This document shows positions 1 through 6,856 of a stretch of DNA of 10,130 nucleotides, piece by piece. Location: NCBI GenBank assembly GCA_937969105.1, contig CALBUZ010000152.1:1-10130 (forward strand), given 5' to 3'. Origin of the DNA: an uncultured Collinsella sp. (GTDB taxonomy: Bacteria; Actinomycetota; Coriobacteriia; Coriobacteriales; Coriobacteriaceae). Within the stretch, counting starts at the first letter, position 1, and every line of letters begins with the position of its first letter. The position numbers were made by a program, and so were the translations under genes. The notes beneath the pieces were generated by a model. That model was not told the DNA's origin. It was given only the letters and a program-made list of their open reading frames with translations, and made no database searches.

Positions 1-121
1 AGGTGCCTTGAAACAAGGCGGCATTGACCTTCTGGTCATGCCGCCGAAGTTGAAAGGCAGATTGCCGCTCTGGCGGGCTTGCAGCGTCGAGCCGTTACGC
101 GGTTTGGTAAAACCGCGTAAC
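1..121. other. Hairpin-rich sequence downstream of hspR
   Basis: No gene is assigned here. Four small inverted repeats lie in a row: 5-10/14-19 (GCCTTG/CAAGGC, loop AAA), 17-29/34-45 (an 8-bp arm, a bulged T, then 4 more pairs), 65-68/73-76 (CCGC/GCGG) and 94-105/110-121 (a 12-bp perfect stem, 4-base loop). The last begins at the final base of the hspR stop codon. It could end or stabilise the chaperone transcript, but no T-tract follows it on the minus strand, so it is not a standard intrinsic terminator. The minus-strand reading frame of hspR stays open from its stop to the window edge (about 40 codons). This is probably chance in GC-rich DNA, but the frame cannot be followed beyond base 1. 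Confidence 0.45.
94..121 (-). terminator. Hairpin abutting the hspR stop codon, possible weak terminator
   Basis: The 12-bp arms GTTACGCGGTTT and AAACCGCGTAAC are perfectly complementary around a 4-base loop. The hairpin starts at the last base of the hspR TAG. On the minus strand the downstream sequence is GGCTCGACG, with no run of T. It may be a 3'-end stabilising hairpin or a factor-assisted termination site rather than a classical intrinsic terminator. Confidence 0.35.
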
Positions 122-537
122 TACAGATCCCCGCCGGCGCCCAAAAGCTTGCGCATGACTTGCTCGGGGTTAACCGAGCCGTCGCGCGGGGCCAGGGCGG
201 TGATTTTCTTCTGCATCTTGTACTCGTGCAGCTCGTCCTCGAGCTGGCGCACGCGGGCGCGGAGCTTCTCGTTCTCGTGCTCGCGCTCCTCGGCACGCTC
301 CTTCATATCGAGGATGCGCACCACGCCGGCGAGGTTGATACCCTCGTCGGTCAGTTGGTTGATGAGTTCCAGGCGCTCGATATCGGCACGCGAATACAGA
401 CGCGTGTTGCCACCCGAGCGCTGGGGGTTCACCAGGCCCTTGGATTCGTAGACGCGCAGAGTCTGCGGGTGCATGCCGGTCAACTCGGCCGCCACGCTGA
501 TCATGTACAGCGGTTTGTTCCTATTGTCCTCGGCCAT
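121..537 (-). CDS. hspR: HspR, MerR-family heat-shock repressor
   Basis: 138 residues. An N-terminal MerR-type winged helix-turn-helix (about residues 10-80) contains YMISVAAELTGMHPQTLRVYE and then the wing motif SGGNTRLYSRADIERL (41-56), both typical of HspR. A charged coiled coil (about 78-112, KERAEEREHENEKLRARVRQ and on) follows, then a short tail. Known for the family: HspR binds HAIR operators upstream of dnaK operons and needs DnaK as co-repressor, so chaperone depletion during heat shock relieves repression. Being the last gene of the dnaK-grpE-dnaJ cluster fits this and suggests feedback. The ATG at 537 is preceded by purine-rich AAAGGGG and AGG stretches. dnaJ ends 72 bp upstream and the two are presumably co-transcribed. 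The identification is strong; the operator it uses here is unclear because no canonical HAIR was seen. Confidence 0.93.
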   Translation of the reverse strand: MAEDNRNKPLYMISVAAELTGMHPQTLRVYESKGLVNPQRSGGNTRLYSRADIERLELINQLTDEGINLAGVVRILDMKERAEEREHENEKLRARVRQLEDELHEYKMQKKITALAPRDGSVNPEQVMRKLLGAGGDL

Positions 538-609
538 ACTACCTGACCCCTTTCCGTCTCGCTATCGTCCATCATAAGCCCGCGGGCGTGGGCGTGTGCC
601 GCGACCGCC

Positions 610-1575
610 CTAGTACGTCGCCTTGTAACGGTTGACCTTCTCGCGATAATCGCGCGTGTCGGCCTCGCGCAGCCTGGTCATGGCATCGCGCTCATCGTCG
701 GACAGGTTCGAGGGAACCTGCACCTTGATCTCGACGAGCAGCGCACCCGTGCGGCCGCGATGCTTAACGTCGGGCGCACCCATCTCCTTAAAGCGGAACT
801 TCTTGCCCGTCTGGGTGCCAGCGGGCACCTTCAGACGAACCGTCGCGCCGCCGGGCGTGGGCACATCCACCGTACAGCCGAGCGCCGCCTCGTAGACCGA
901 GACCGGTACCTCCATGGTCACGTCGGCACCTTTACGCTTAAACAGAGGATGCTCCTCCACGTGCGTGGTCACGACCAGGTCGCCGCGCTCGCCTCCGGCA
1001 ACGCCGTACTCGCCACGGCGCTTGTAACGCAATTTGCCGCCGTCGACCGCACCCGCAGGCACCGAGACCGTGATGGTCTGTTGCTCGCCCGTCGAGGGGA
1101 TGCGATAGGTGACCTTGTGCGTCACGCCGCGGAACGCGTCCTCGGCCGTTACGTCGACAGTCAGCGACAGGTCGCCGCCCTTGCGCGCGCGGTTGCGGCC
1201 CGCGCCCGCACCGGCATTACCCGCGGCCCCGGCAAAACCCGAGCCCCAATCGCTGCCCCAGGCTCCGTTACCGCTAAAGATGCTGTCGAAGATGTCGCCC
1301 CAGCCGCTCGCGCCGGCACCGGCGCCGTAGCCACCGCTATACGCGCCGCCCGCGCCCGGCATGCCGCCGAACATGAGCATCTGGTCGTACTCTTTGCGCT
1401 TCTTCTCGTCCGAAAGCGTCTCGTAGGCCTCGCTAATCTCCTTAAACTTGGCCTCGTCGCCGCCGGCATCGGGGTGATATTTTTGCGCGAGCTTGCGAAA
1501 CGCGCTCTTGATCTCTTTGTCGGAGGCGCTCTTGGATACGCCCAGGATGTCATAGAAGGTTTTGCCTGCAGCCAT
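610..1575 (-). CDS. dnaJ: DnaJ/Hsp40 co-chaperone, class B (no zinc finger)
   Basis: 321 residues. The J domain (about 5-65) carries the HPD tripeptide at 34-36 that stimulates DnaK ATPase. A Gly/Ala-rich linker (about 70-130) follows and contains WGDIFDSIF at 92-100, resembling the DIF motif of the G/F region. C-terminal substrate-binding beta domains occupy about 134-290 (from [16 protein letters not shown]), followed by a short helical tail. There are no CxxCxGxG repeats; the only cysteine is C234, so this is a class B (CbpA-like) DnaJ. Canonical zinc-finger DnaJ is about 375 residues. Its role is to deliver unfolded clients to the DnaK encoded upstream in the same cluster. The ATG at 1575 has an excellent Shine-Dalgarno (AGAGGAGAGGAG, about 5 bases away). 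It is separated from grpE by a terminator hairpin and a repeat pair, so its level may be set apart from dnaK-grpE. The symbol could equally be cbpA. Confidence 0.92.
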   Translation of the reverse strand: MAAGKTFYDILGVSKSASDKEIKSAFRKLAQKYHPDAGGDEAKFKEISEAYETLSDEKKRKEYDQMLMFGGMPGAGGAYSGGYGAGAGASGWGDIFDSIFSGNGAWGSDWGSGFAGAAGNAGAGAGRNRARKGGDLSLTVDVTAEDAFRGVTHKVTYRIPSTGEQQTITVSVPAGAVDGGKLRYKRRGEYGVAGGERGDLVVTTHVEEHPLFKRKGADVTMEVPVSVYEAALGCTVDVPTPGGATVRLKVPAGTQTGKKFRFKEMGAPDVKHRGRTGALLVEIKVQVPSNLSDDERDAMTRLREADTRDYREKVNRYKATY

Positions 1576-1595
1576 CGTAGCTCCTCTCCTCTAGT

Positions 1596-1739
1596 ACCTG
1601 CCATTTGGGGACGGGGTAGAAATGGCAGATTTACTCATACTCGCACTCTTGACAACGGCGACGCACATGCGCATGCACATGGCGGCGCCTTGTCAAGAGA
1701 CGAAATCTGCCATTTCTACCCCGTCCCCAAATGGCAGGT
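1596..1739. repeat. REPIN-like pair of inverted REP hairpins
   Basis: Two perfectly complementary 37-bp arms (1596-1632 and 1703-1739) face each other across a 70-bp spacer. Each arm is itself a hairpin: CTGCCATTT (1598-1606) pairs with AAATGGCAG (1620-1628) around the 13-base loop GGGGACGGGGTAG, and the second arm mirrors this. The spacer holds a further 9-bp inverted repeat, TCTTGACAA (1647-1655) and TTGTCAAGA (1690-1698). Two small hairpins in opposite orientation around a spacer is the layout of REPINs, non-autonomous elements mobilised by RAYT (IS200-like) transposases. No transposase is in the window. The element lies between grpE and dnaJ, just upstream of the dnaJ ribosome binding site. 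The assignment to REP/REPIN rests on structure alone. Confidence 0.7.
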
Positions 1740-1748
1740 CAAGGTCAA

Positions 1749-1778
1749 AAGGGCCCCGGGTGTTGCCCCGGGGCCCTT
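1749..1778 (-). terminator. GC-rich intrinsic terminator between grpE and dnaJ
   Basis: A perfect 12-bp stem (AAGGGCCCCGGG with CCCGGGGCCCTT) closes a 6-base loop and lies 5 bp after the grpE stop codon. Reading on the minus strand, the stem runs straight into TTTTGACC, so there is a short U-tract. It probably terminates or attenuates the dnaK-grpE transcript, leaving dnaJ-hspR dependent on read-through or on an unseen promoter. The U-tract is short, so partial termination is more likely than full. Confidence 0.7.
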
Positions 1779-1783
1779 CTCAA

Positions 1784-2626
1784 TTACTCCTCGGTGCTCT
1801 CGGCCGTATCGGCCGCGGCATCCTCGGGCGCCGCTTCGGGCTCCGGTGCGGGGCGCTTCTCGCCACCGTAGGTCACCGTCACCATCGCGGAGCGCAGGAT
1901 GCGGTCCGCCATGCGGTAGCCCTTCTGGTACACGTCGTTGACGGTCTCGTCGTACTGCGATGCGTCCTCGACACGCCCCACGGCCTGGTGCTCGAGCGGG
2001 TCGAACGCCTCGCCCTTGGGGTCGATGGGCTCAACGCCCTCGTGCGCAAACACATCGAGCAGCTTGGCATGCACCGCGTCAACGCCATCGACGAACTGCT
2101 TAAAATCGTCGGAAAGCTCCTGGCTGCGGGCATGGTCGATTGCACGCTCGATATCGTCAACCACCGGCAGCAGCGCAGTGACGAGCTTCTCGGTCGCGCG
2201 CTCGCGCTCGGCGATACGCTCGTTGGCGGTGCGGCGACGGAAGTTCTCCCAGTCGGCCTGTAGACGGGCGGTGCGCTCAGTGGCGTCCTTTGCCTTGTCC
2301 TCGGCGGCCTTCTGAGCCTCTGCCGCAGCATCGAGCTCGTTGCGCACGTCGGCAAGCTCCTTTTGGGCCTGCTCGAACTTGAGCTTAAAGTCGTTGTCGG
2401 CGGCTTCCTCACCGGCGCGGATAGCGGCTTCCACCATCTCGTCCTCGGTCATCGTCGCCTCCTTGTTGGAATCCTCTACCTGGTTCTCGGCAGCCTCGGC
2501 GGCCTCGGCCTCGTTGGCCTCGGTATCGTCGACGGCCTCTACGGGAATCTTCACGTCCTTCTCCTCAGAGTCAACGGGGGCGGCGCCAGCGGCAGCCGCC
2601 TCCGTGCGAGCTTTACGGGCGGACAT
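1784..2626 (-). CDS. grpE: GrpE, nucleotide exchange factor for DnaK
   Basis: 280 residues, long for GrpE (usually about 180-220). An acidic, Ala/Glu-rich N-terminal extension (about 1-75) precedes the long coiled coil (about 78-145). The conserved RLQADWENFRRRTANER lies at 121-137, then the helical bundle (about 145-195). The C-terminal beta domain follows, with the signature GEAFDPLEHQAVGRVED (205-221) and the end motif VYQKGYRMADRILRSAMVTV (232-251). An acidic, Pro/Ala-rich tail (256-280) ends the protein. Its role is to release ADP from DnaK and reset the chaperone cycle; the coiled coil is the likely thermosensing element known in the family. The ATG at 2626 is 2 bp after the dnaK stop, and its Shine-Dalgarno (GAGGA) lies in the last codons of dnaK, so translation is probably coupled. 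The Met at residue 59 or 64 would give a more ordinary length, but neither has the upstream coupling. Confidence 0.95.
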   Translation of the reverse strand: MSARKARTEAAAAGAAPVDSEEKDVKIPVEAVDDTEANEAEAAEAAENQVEDSNKEATMTEDEMVEAAIRAGEEAADNDFKLKFEQAQKELADVRNELDAAAEAQKAAEDKAKDATERTARLQADWENFRRRTANERIAERERATEKLVTALLPVVDDIERAIDHARSQELSDDFKQFVDGVDAVHAKLLDVFAHEGVEPIDPKGEAFDPLEHQAVGRVEDASQYDETVNDVYQKGYRMADRILRSAMVTVTYGGEKRPAPEPEAAPEDAAADTAESTEE

Positions 2627-2628
2627 GA

Positions 2629-4521
<1,893 letters not shown>

Positions 4522-4549
4522 TAGAAATTCCCTCTCTCTTGTGCGTTTG

Positions 4550-4577
4550 CACCGACTCGGCGGTCTGCCGAGCGGTG
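4550..4577 (-). promoter_or_regulatory. Hairpin in the dnaK 5' leader
   Basis: CTCGGC (4556-4561) pairs with GCCGAG (4567-4572) around a 5-base loop. The stem is extended by CACCG (4550-4554) with CGGTG (4573-4577) after one bulged base, giving 11 pairs in all. It starts 28 bp upstream of the dnaK start and leaves the Shine-Dalgarno free. It could stabilise the mRNA or serve as part of an operator; a role as RNA thermometer is less likely because the ribosome site is not paired within it. Confidence 0.45.
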
Positions 4578-4604
4578 TTTCGGCTTGTCTTTCAGGATGT
4601 AGTG

Positions 4605-4645
4605 TATCCCCTTATGGGCCGGAATATACAAAATCTAAGTCAATT
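4605..4645 (-). promoter_or_regulatory. Probable dnaK promoter zone
   Basis: This is the AT-rich stretch upstream of the dnaK leader. On the minus strand it contains TTGACT (4638-4643), TTGTAT and TATATT around 4623-4632, and TACACT further downstream near 4608. No pair of boxes has both good matches and 16-18 bp spacing: TTGTAT to TACACT is 19 bp. The zone is likely, the exact boxes are not certain. Confidence 0.35.
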
Positions 4646-4661
4646 CATATAAGATTTCTTA

Positions 4662-4720
4662 TTGCCGAGAGTTTAGGTTCTTAAATGCGCAGGTAGATGC
4701 GCTGATTGAGTTCTCGGCAA
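4662..4720. repeat. Nested inverted repeat upstream of dnaK
   Basis: TTGCCGAGA (4662-4670) and TCTCGGCAA (4712-4720) are perfect complements 41 bp apart. Within the interval GCGCA (4687-4691) pairs with TGCGC (4698-4702). Just beyond it AAATCTAT occurs twice (4719-4726 and 4730-4737). It lies directly upstream of the likely dnaK promoter, so it may be a regulator site or a remnant repeat element. Confidence 0.45.
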
Positions 4721-4782
4721 ATCTATCGAAATCTATGTAGAGATGGCTGAGGTTTGGGTCCGGGGGCACCTGGGGGCTGCCT

Positions 4783-4896
4783 TGCGGAAAGCTCGTCCCG
4801 GTTTGAGCGTAGATTCCGGGTCGCAGTTTCCGCTAGCGGGCCCAACCGGAAACTGCGACCCGTTTTTCGGCCAAATAACGGGATGCCCTTTCCGCA
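4783..4896. repeat. Nested palindrome with 16-bp core stem and T5
   Basis: The core is a perfect 16-bp inverted repeat (4817-4832 with 4847-4862, beginning CGGGTCGCAG) with a 14-base loop, followed on the plus strand by TTTTT (4863-4867). An outer pair, TGCGGAAAG (4783-4791) and CTTTCCGCA (4888-4896), encloses it. The core looks like an intrinsic terminator for plus-strand transcription, yet no plus-strand gene lies upstream, so a repeated (REP-like) element or an insulator between the divergent promoters is as likely. Confidence 0.55.
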
Positions 4897-5028
4897 GGCG
4901 CGCTCAATAGCTCAATATTTCAAGTCACCTTTAGCTAACATTTGCGCAGCTCAACAGCCCCACCTGCACGTTTTTTAGTAAACCTTGGCATACTCGGCGA
5001 ACGGTATGAAGATGCTGGCAAGAGGGTA

Positions 5029-5056
5029 TTGCAAACGGTCGCTCCCGTGGTATGTT
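5029..5056 (+). promoter_or_regulatory. Predicted ferredoxin promoter
   Basis: A -35 box TTGCAA (5029-5034) and -10 box TATGTT (5051-5056) are separated by 16 bp and lie about 60 bp upstream of the ferredoxin start. This is a reasonable vegetative (sigma-70-type) promoter. The assignment is by eye. Confidence 0.5.
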
Positions 5057-5117
5057 TTTGCCCGAATCAAACCGGCGCGCATCGTCTGTAGCGTCGGTCA
5101 ACAGAGAGGAAACTACC

Positions 5118-5303
5118 ATGGCTCATCCCGTAATTGATGCCGACGAGTGCATCGCTTGTGGCGTTTGCGTCGACTCCTGCCCCGCTGGCGTTCTGGAGCT
5201 CCAGGACGTCGCTACCGTCGCTGACGAGGACTCCTGCGTCGCCTGTGGCGCTTGCCAGGACGCTTGCCCCGCTGGCGCGATCACCGAGATCGTCGAGGAG
5301 TAA
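5118..5303 (+). CDS. Clostridial-type 2[4Fe-4S] ferredoxin
   Basis: 61 residues, the usual size of small bacterial dicluster ferredoxins. There are two CxxCxxCxxxCP motifs: C11, C14, C17, C21 followed by P22, and C40, C43, C46, C50 followed by P51. Each cluster is bound by three cysteines of one motif and the fourth of the other, as known for the family. It is a low-potential electron carrier in the cytoplasm, serving enzymes such as pyruvate:ferredoxin oxidoreductase or hydrogenase in anaerobes. The chosen ATG at 5118 has a strong Shine-Dalgarno (GAGAGGA, 7 bases away); a longer in-frame start at 5052 would add 22 residues unlike ferredoxin and lies within the -10 region. It is a single-gene unit with its own promoter and terminator. 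Strong codon bias and an acidic composition suggest high expression. Its partner enzyme cannot be told from the context. Confidence 0.95.
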   Translation: MAHPVIDADECIACGVCVDSCPAGVLELQDVATVADEDSCVACGACQDACPAGAITEIVEE

Positions 5304-5342
5304 CGACTCCCCCACCTGCACACTCAAAAGTACACCGTGCAC

Positions 5343-5382
5343 AAAAAGGAGGCCTCCGCATCGCCGCGGAGGCCTCCTTTTT
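5343..5382. terminator. Bidirectional intrinsic terminator (ferredoxin / nad operon)
   Basis: A perfect 17-bp stem (5343-5359 with 5366-5382, core GGAGGCCTCCGC) closes a 6-base loop. On the plus strand it ends in a T-rich run (TTTTTTGTTTG); on the minus strand the stem likewise ends in TTTTT. It sits between the convergent ferredoxin and niaR genes and should end both transcripts. Confidence 0.92.
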
Positions 5383-5447
5383 TGTTTGTGCGGATAACTA
5401 ATTTGGCACCGCCGCAGTTTGCCGCTTAGGGGCGTTTGCAGCGTCGA

Positions 5448-5993
5448 CTACGATAGATCGTCCTCGTAGGGCATCAGGTCTGCCAGATAGCCCTTCTCCT
5501 TGAGCATGGCCTCGATCTCGTCGAGGGTTTGCTCATCCTCCGCCGCAATGCGATGGAAGTGATAGCCGCTCGTCACCGTTAGGAGCGGAAAGCTCTTGCC
5601 GCTCTCGATATCGTGCAGGTAGCGCTCAACATCGCGACGATTGCGAATGTCCAGGTCGGCCGTGATCTTACCGTACACGCGGTGATTGACGATCACGTTG
5701 AGCACGGCGCCGCCGGCGTCGACGATACTCGTGAGCTCATCGCCTGCCTGCTCCACGCTGTGGCGAACCTTGACCAAGCGCGTGGGCACGGCGGGGCTGC
5801 TGGGGGCCTCCTGCAGCACATAACCACGGTTGGTTGCCACGACATCGTGCCCATCGGCACGCAGCAGGGCAATATCCTGAACCACGATCTGACGGCTCAC
5901 CCCAACCTCGCGGGCAAGTGCGCTGCCCGAAACGGGCTCCTTGGCCACCTCGAGCACGTCCATGATGGCACGGCGACGCTCGCGGGCGTTCAT
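5448..5993 (-). CDS. niaR: NiaR, 3H-domain repressor of NAD biosynthesis
   Basis: 181 residues. The N-terminal winged helix-turn-helix (HTH_11 type, about 1-60) includes VSGSALAREVGVSRQIVVQD (21-40). The C-terminal 3H domain (about 75-170) has H78, E86, H104, H127, H145 and H147; GYHFHRI and VNHRVYGKI are typical. In the family, histidines and a glutamate at about these places bind a metal ion, and nicotinic acid (niacin) is the co-repressor. It is predicted to repress NAD synthesis or niacin uptake genes when niacin is plentiful. It is the last gene of the nad operon; its ATG overlaps the nadC stop by one base (TAATG) and no strong Shine-Dalgarno is seen, so translation is probably coupled to nadC. 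Autoregulation is inferred from the operon position and the palindrome at the nadA promoter. Confidence 0.92.
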   Translation of the reverse strand: MNARERRRAIMDVLEVAKEPVSGSALAREVGVSRQIVVQDIALLRADGHDVVATNRGYVLQEAPSSPAVPTRLVKVRHSVEQAGDELTSIVDAGGAVLNVIVNHRVYGKITADLDIRNRRDVERYLHDIESGKSFPLLTVTSGYHFHRIAAEDEQTLDEIEAMLKEKGYLADLMPYEDDLS

Positions 5994-6853
5994 TATTTAC
6001 CGTCCAGCAGACGCAGGTGCTTAAGCGAGAGGTCGAGGATCGGGGCGGAGTGTGTCAGCGCGCCCGAGCTAATAAAGTCGACGCCCAGATCGGCCAGGGC
6101 GCGGATATTGCTGGCATCCACATTGCCCGAGCACTCGGTCTTGGCGCGGCCGGCGATAAGCTCAATCGCGGCAGCCATATCGTCGTGGGTCATGTTGTCG
6201 AGCATGATGATGTCGGCACCGGCCTCCACGGCCTCGCGCACCATGCCCAGGTTCTCGCACTCGATCTCGACCGTCGTGGTAAACGATGCATGGGCGCGTG
6301 CCATCTCGATCGCACGCGCCACACCACCGGCGGCGTCGATATGGTTGTCCTTGAGCATGACAGCCGTCGACAGGTTGTAGCGGTGGTTGCTGCCGCCACC
6401 GATCTCGACCGCGGCCTTCTCGAAGACGCGCATGCCCGGCGTGGTCTTGCGCGTGTCGACAAGCACGGTCTTGGTACCCTCGAGCGCCGCTGCCATGTTG
6501 TGCGTGTAGGTGGCGATACCGCTCATACGCTGCAAATAGTTGAGCGCCACGCGCTCGCCCGAAAGCAGTACGCGCGCGTCGCCGCGCACCTGGCCCACGT
6601 GGTCGCCGGCGTGCACCTCGTCACCATCGGCAACATCAAACAGCACCGAGCTCTGCGAATCCAGCAGCTCAAAGGTGCGGGCGAATACGTCCAGGCCGGC
6701 GATGATGCCGTCGGCCTTGGCGATGAGCTCCACCGTGGCGGGGCGCGCCGTGGGGCACACGCTCGCCGTACTCACGTCCTCAAAGGTAATGTCCTCGCGC
6801 AGGGCCTGCAGGATCAGATCATCGACGACGAGCTTCATGGTAATGGGATTCAT
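5993..6853 (-). CDS. nadC: NadC, nicotinate-nucleotide pyrophosphorylase (carboxylating)
   Basis: 286 residues, normal for quinolinate phosphoribosyltransferase. It converts quinolinate and PRPP to nicotinate mononucleotide, CO2 and pyrophosphate. Family motifs in order: GERVALNYLQRMSGIAT (99-115), DTRKTTPGMR (133-142), GGGSNHRYNL (152-161), MLKDNH (166-171), EIECENL (196-202), DIIMLDN (214-220) and ISSGALTHSAP (261-271). The basic residues of these motifs bind the phosphates of quinolinate and PRPP. The ATG at 6853 is 3 bp after the nadB stop and has a near-perfect Shine-Dalgarno (GGAGGAG) formed by the last two Glu codons of nadB, which favours it over the Met five codons in. The gene overlaps niaR by one base. 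The identification is secure. Confidence 0.97.
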   Translation of the reverse strand: MNPITMKLVVDDLILQALREDITFEDVSTASVCPTARPATVELIAKADGIIAGLDVFARTFELLDSQSSVLFDVADGDEVHAGDHVGQVRGDARVLLSGERVALNYLQRMSGIATYTHNMAAALEGTKTVLVDTRKTTPGMRVFEKAAVEIGGGSNHRYNLSTAVMLKDNHIDAAGGVARAIEMARAHASFTTTVEIECENLGMVREAVEAGADIIMLDNMTHDDMAAAIELIAGRAKTECSGNVDASNIRALADLGVDFISSGALTHSAPILDLSLKHLRLLDGK

Positions 6854-6856
6854 GGT

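Larger units (their letters stand above)
4522..5117. other. 596-bp divergent intergenic region between dnaK and ferredoxin
   Basis: No convincing gene lies here; the open frames on both strands lack family features and ribosome binding sites. The dnaK-proximal part (about 4600-4740) is clearly more AT-rich than the coding DNA. The region holds the dnaK leader hairpin, a probable dnaK promoter zone, two separate inverted-repeat structures, a perfect 8-bp tandem repeat (GCTCAATA at 4902-4909 and 4910-4917) and the ferredoxin promoter; most of these are listed individually. I saw neither CIRCE (TTAGCACTC-N9-GAGTGCTAA) nor HAIR (CTTGAGT-N7-ACTCAAG). Confidence 0.7.

Noticed and set aside
1647..1698. 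Perfect TTGACA -35 boxes on both strands inside the repeat spacer, as promoters for dnaJ
   Set aside because: Neither has a -10 match at 16-19 bp; they are explained as the arms of the inner inverted repeat.
1596..1739. CRISPR repeat or complete insertion sequence
   Set aside because: There are only two inverted arms, no direct repeat series, and no transposase frame in the 70-bp spacer.
760..1941. 393-residue plus-strand frame across dnaJ and into grpE
   Set aside because: It crosses two real genes, the repeat pair and a terminator on the opposite strand, is Arg/Ala-rich without motifs and has no ribosome site.
5052..5117. Longer ferredoxin start giving 83 residues
   Set aside because: The extension overlaps the predicted -10 box, is unlike ferredoxin, and the ATG at 5118 has a strong Shine-Dalgarno.
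4931..5119. 62-residue minus-strand frame upstream of ferredoxin
   Set aside because: No ribosome site, no family signature, and it overlaps the ferredoxin promoter.
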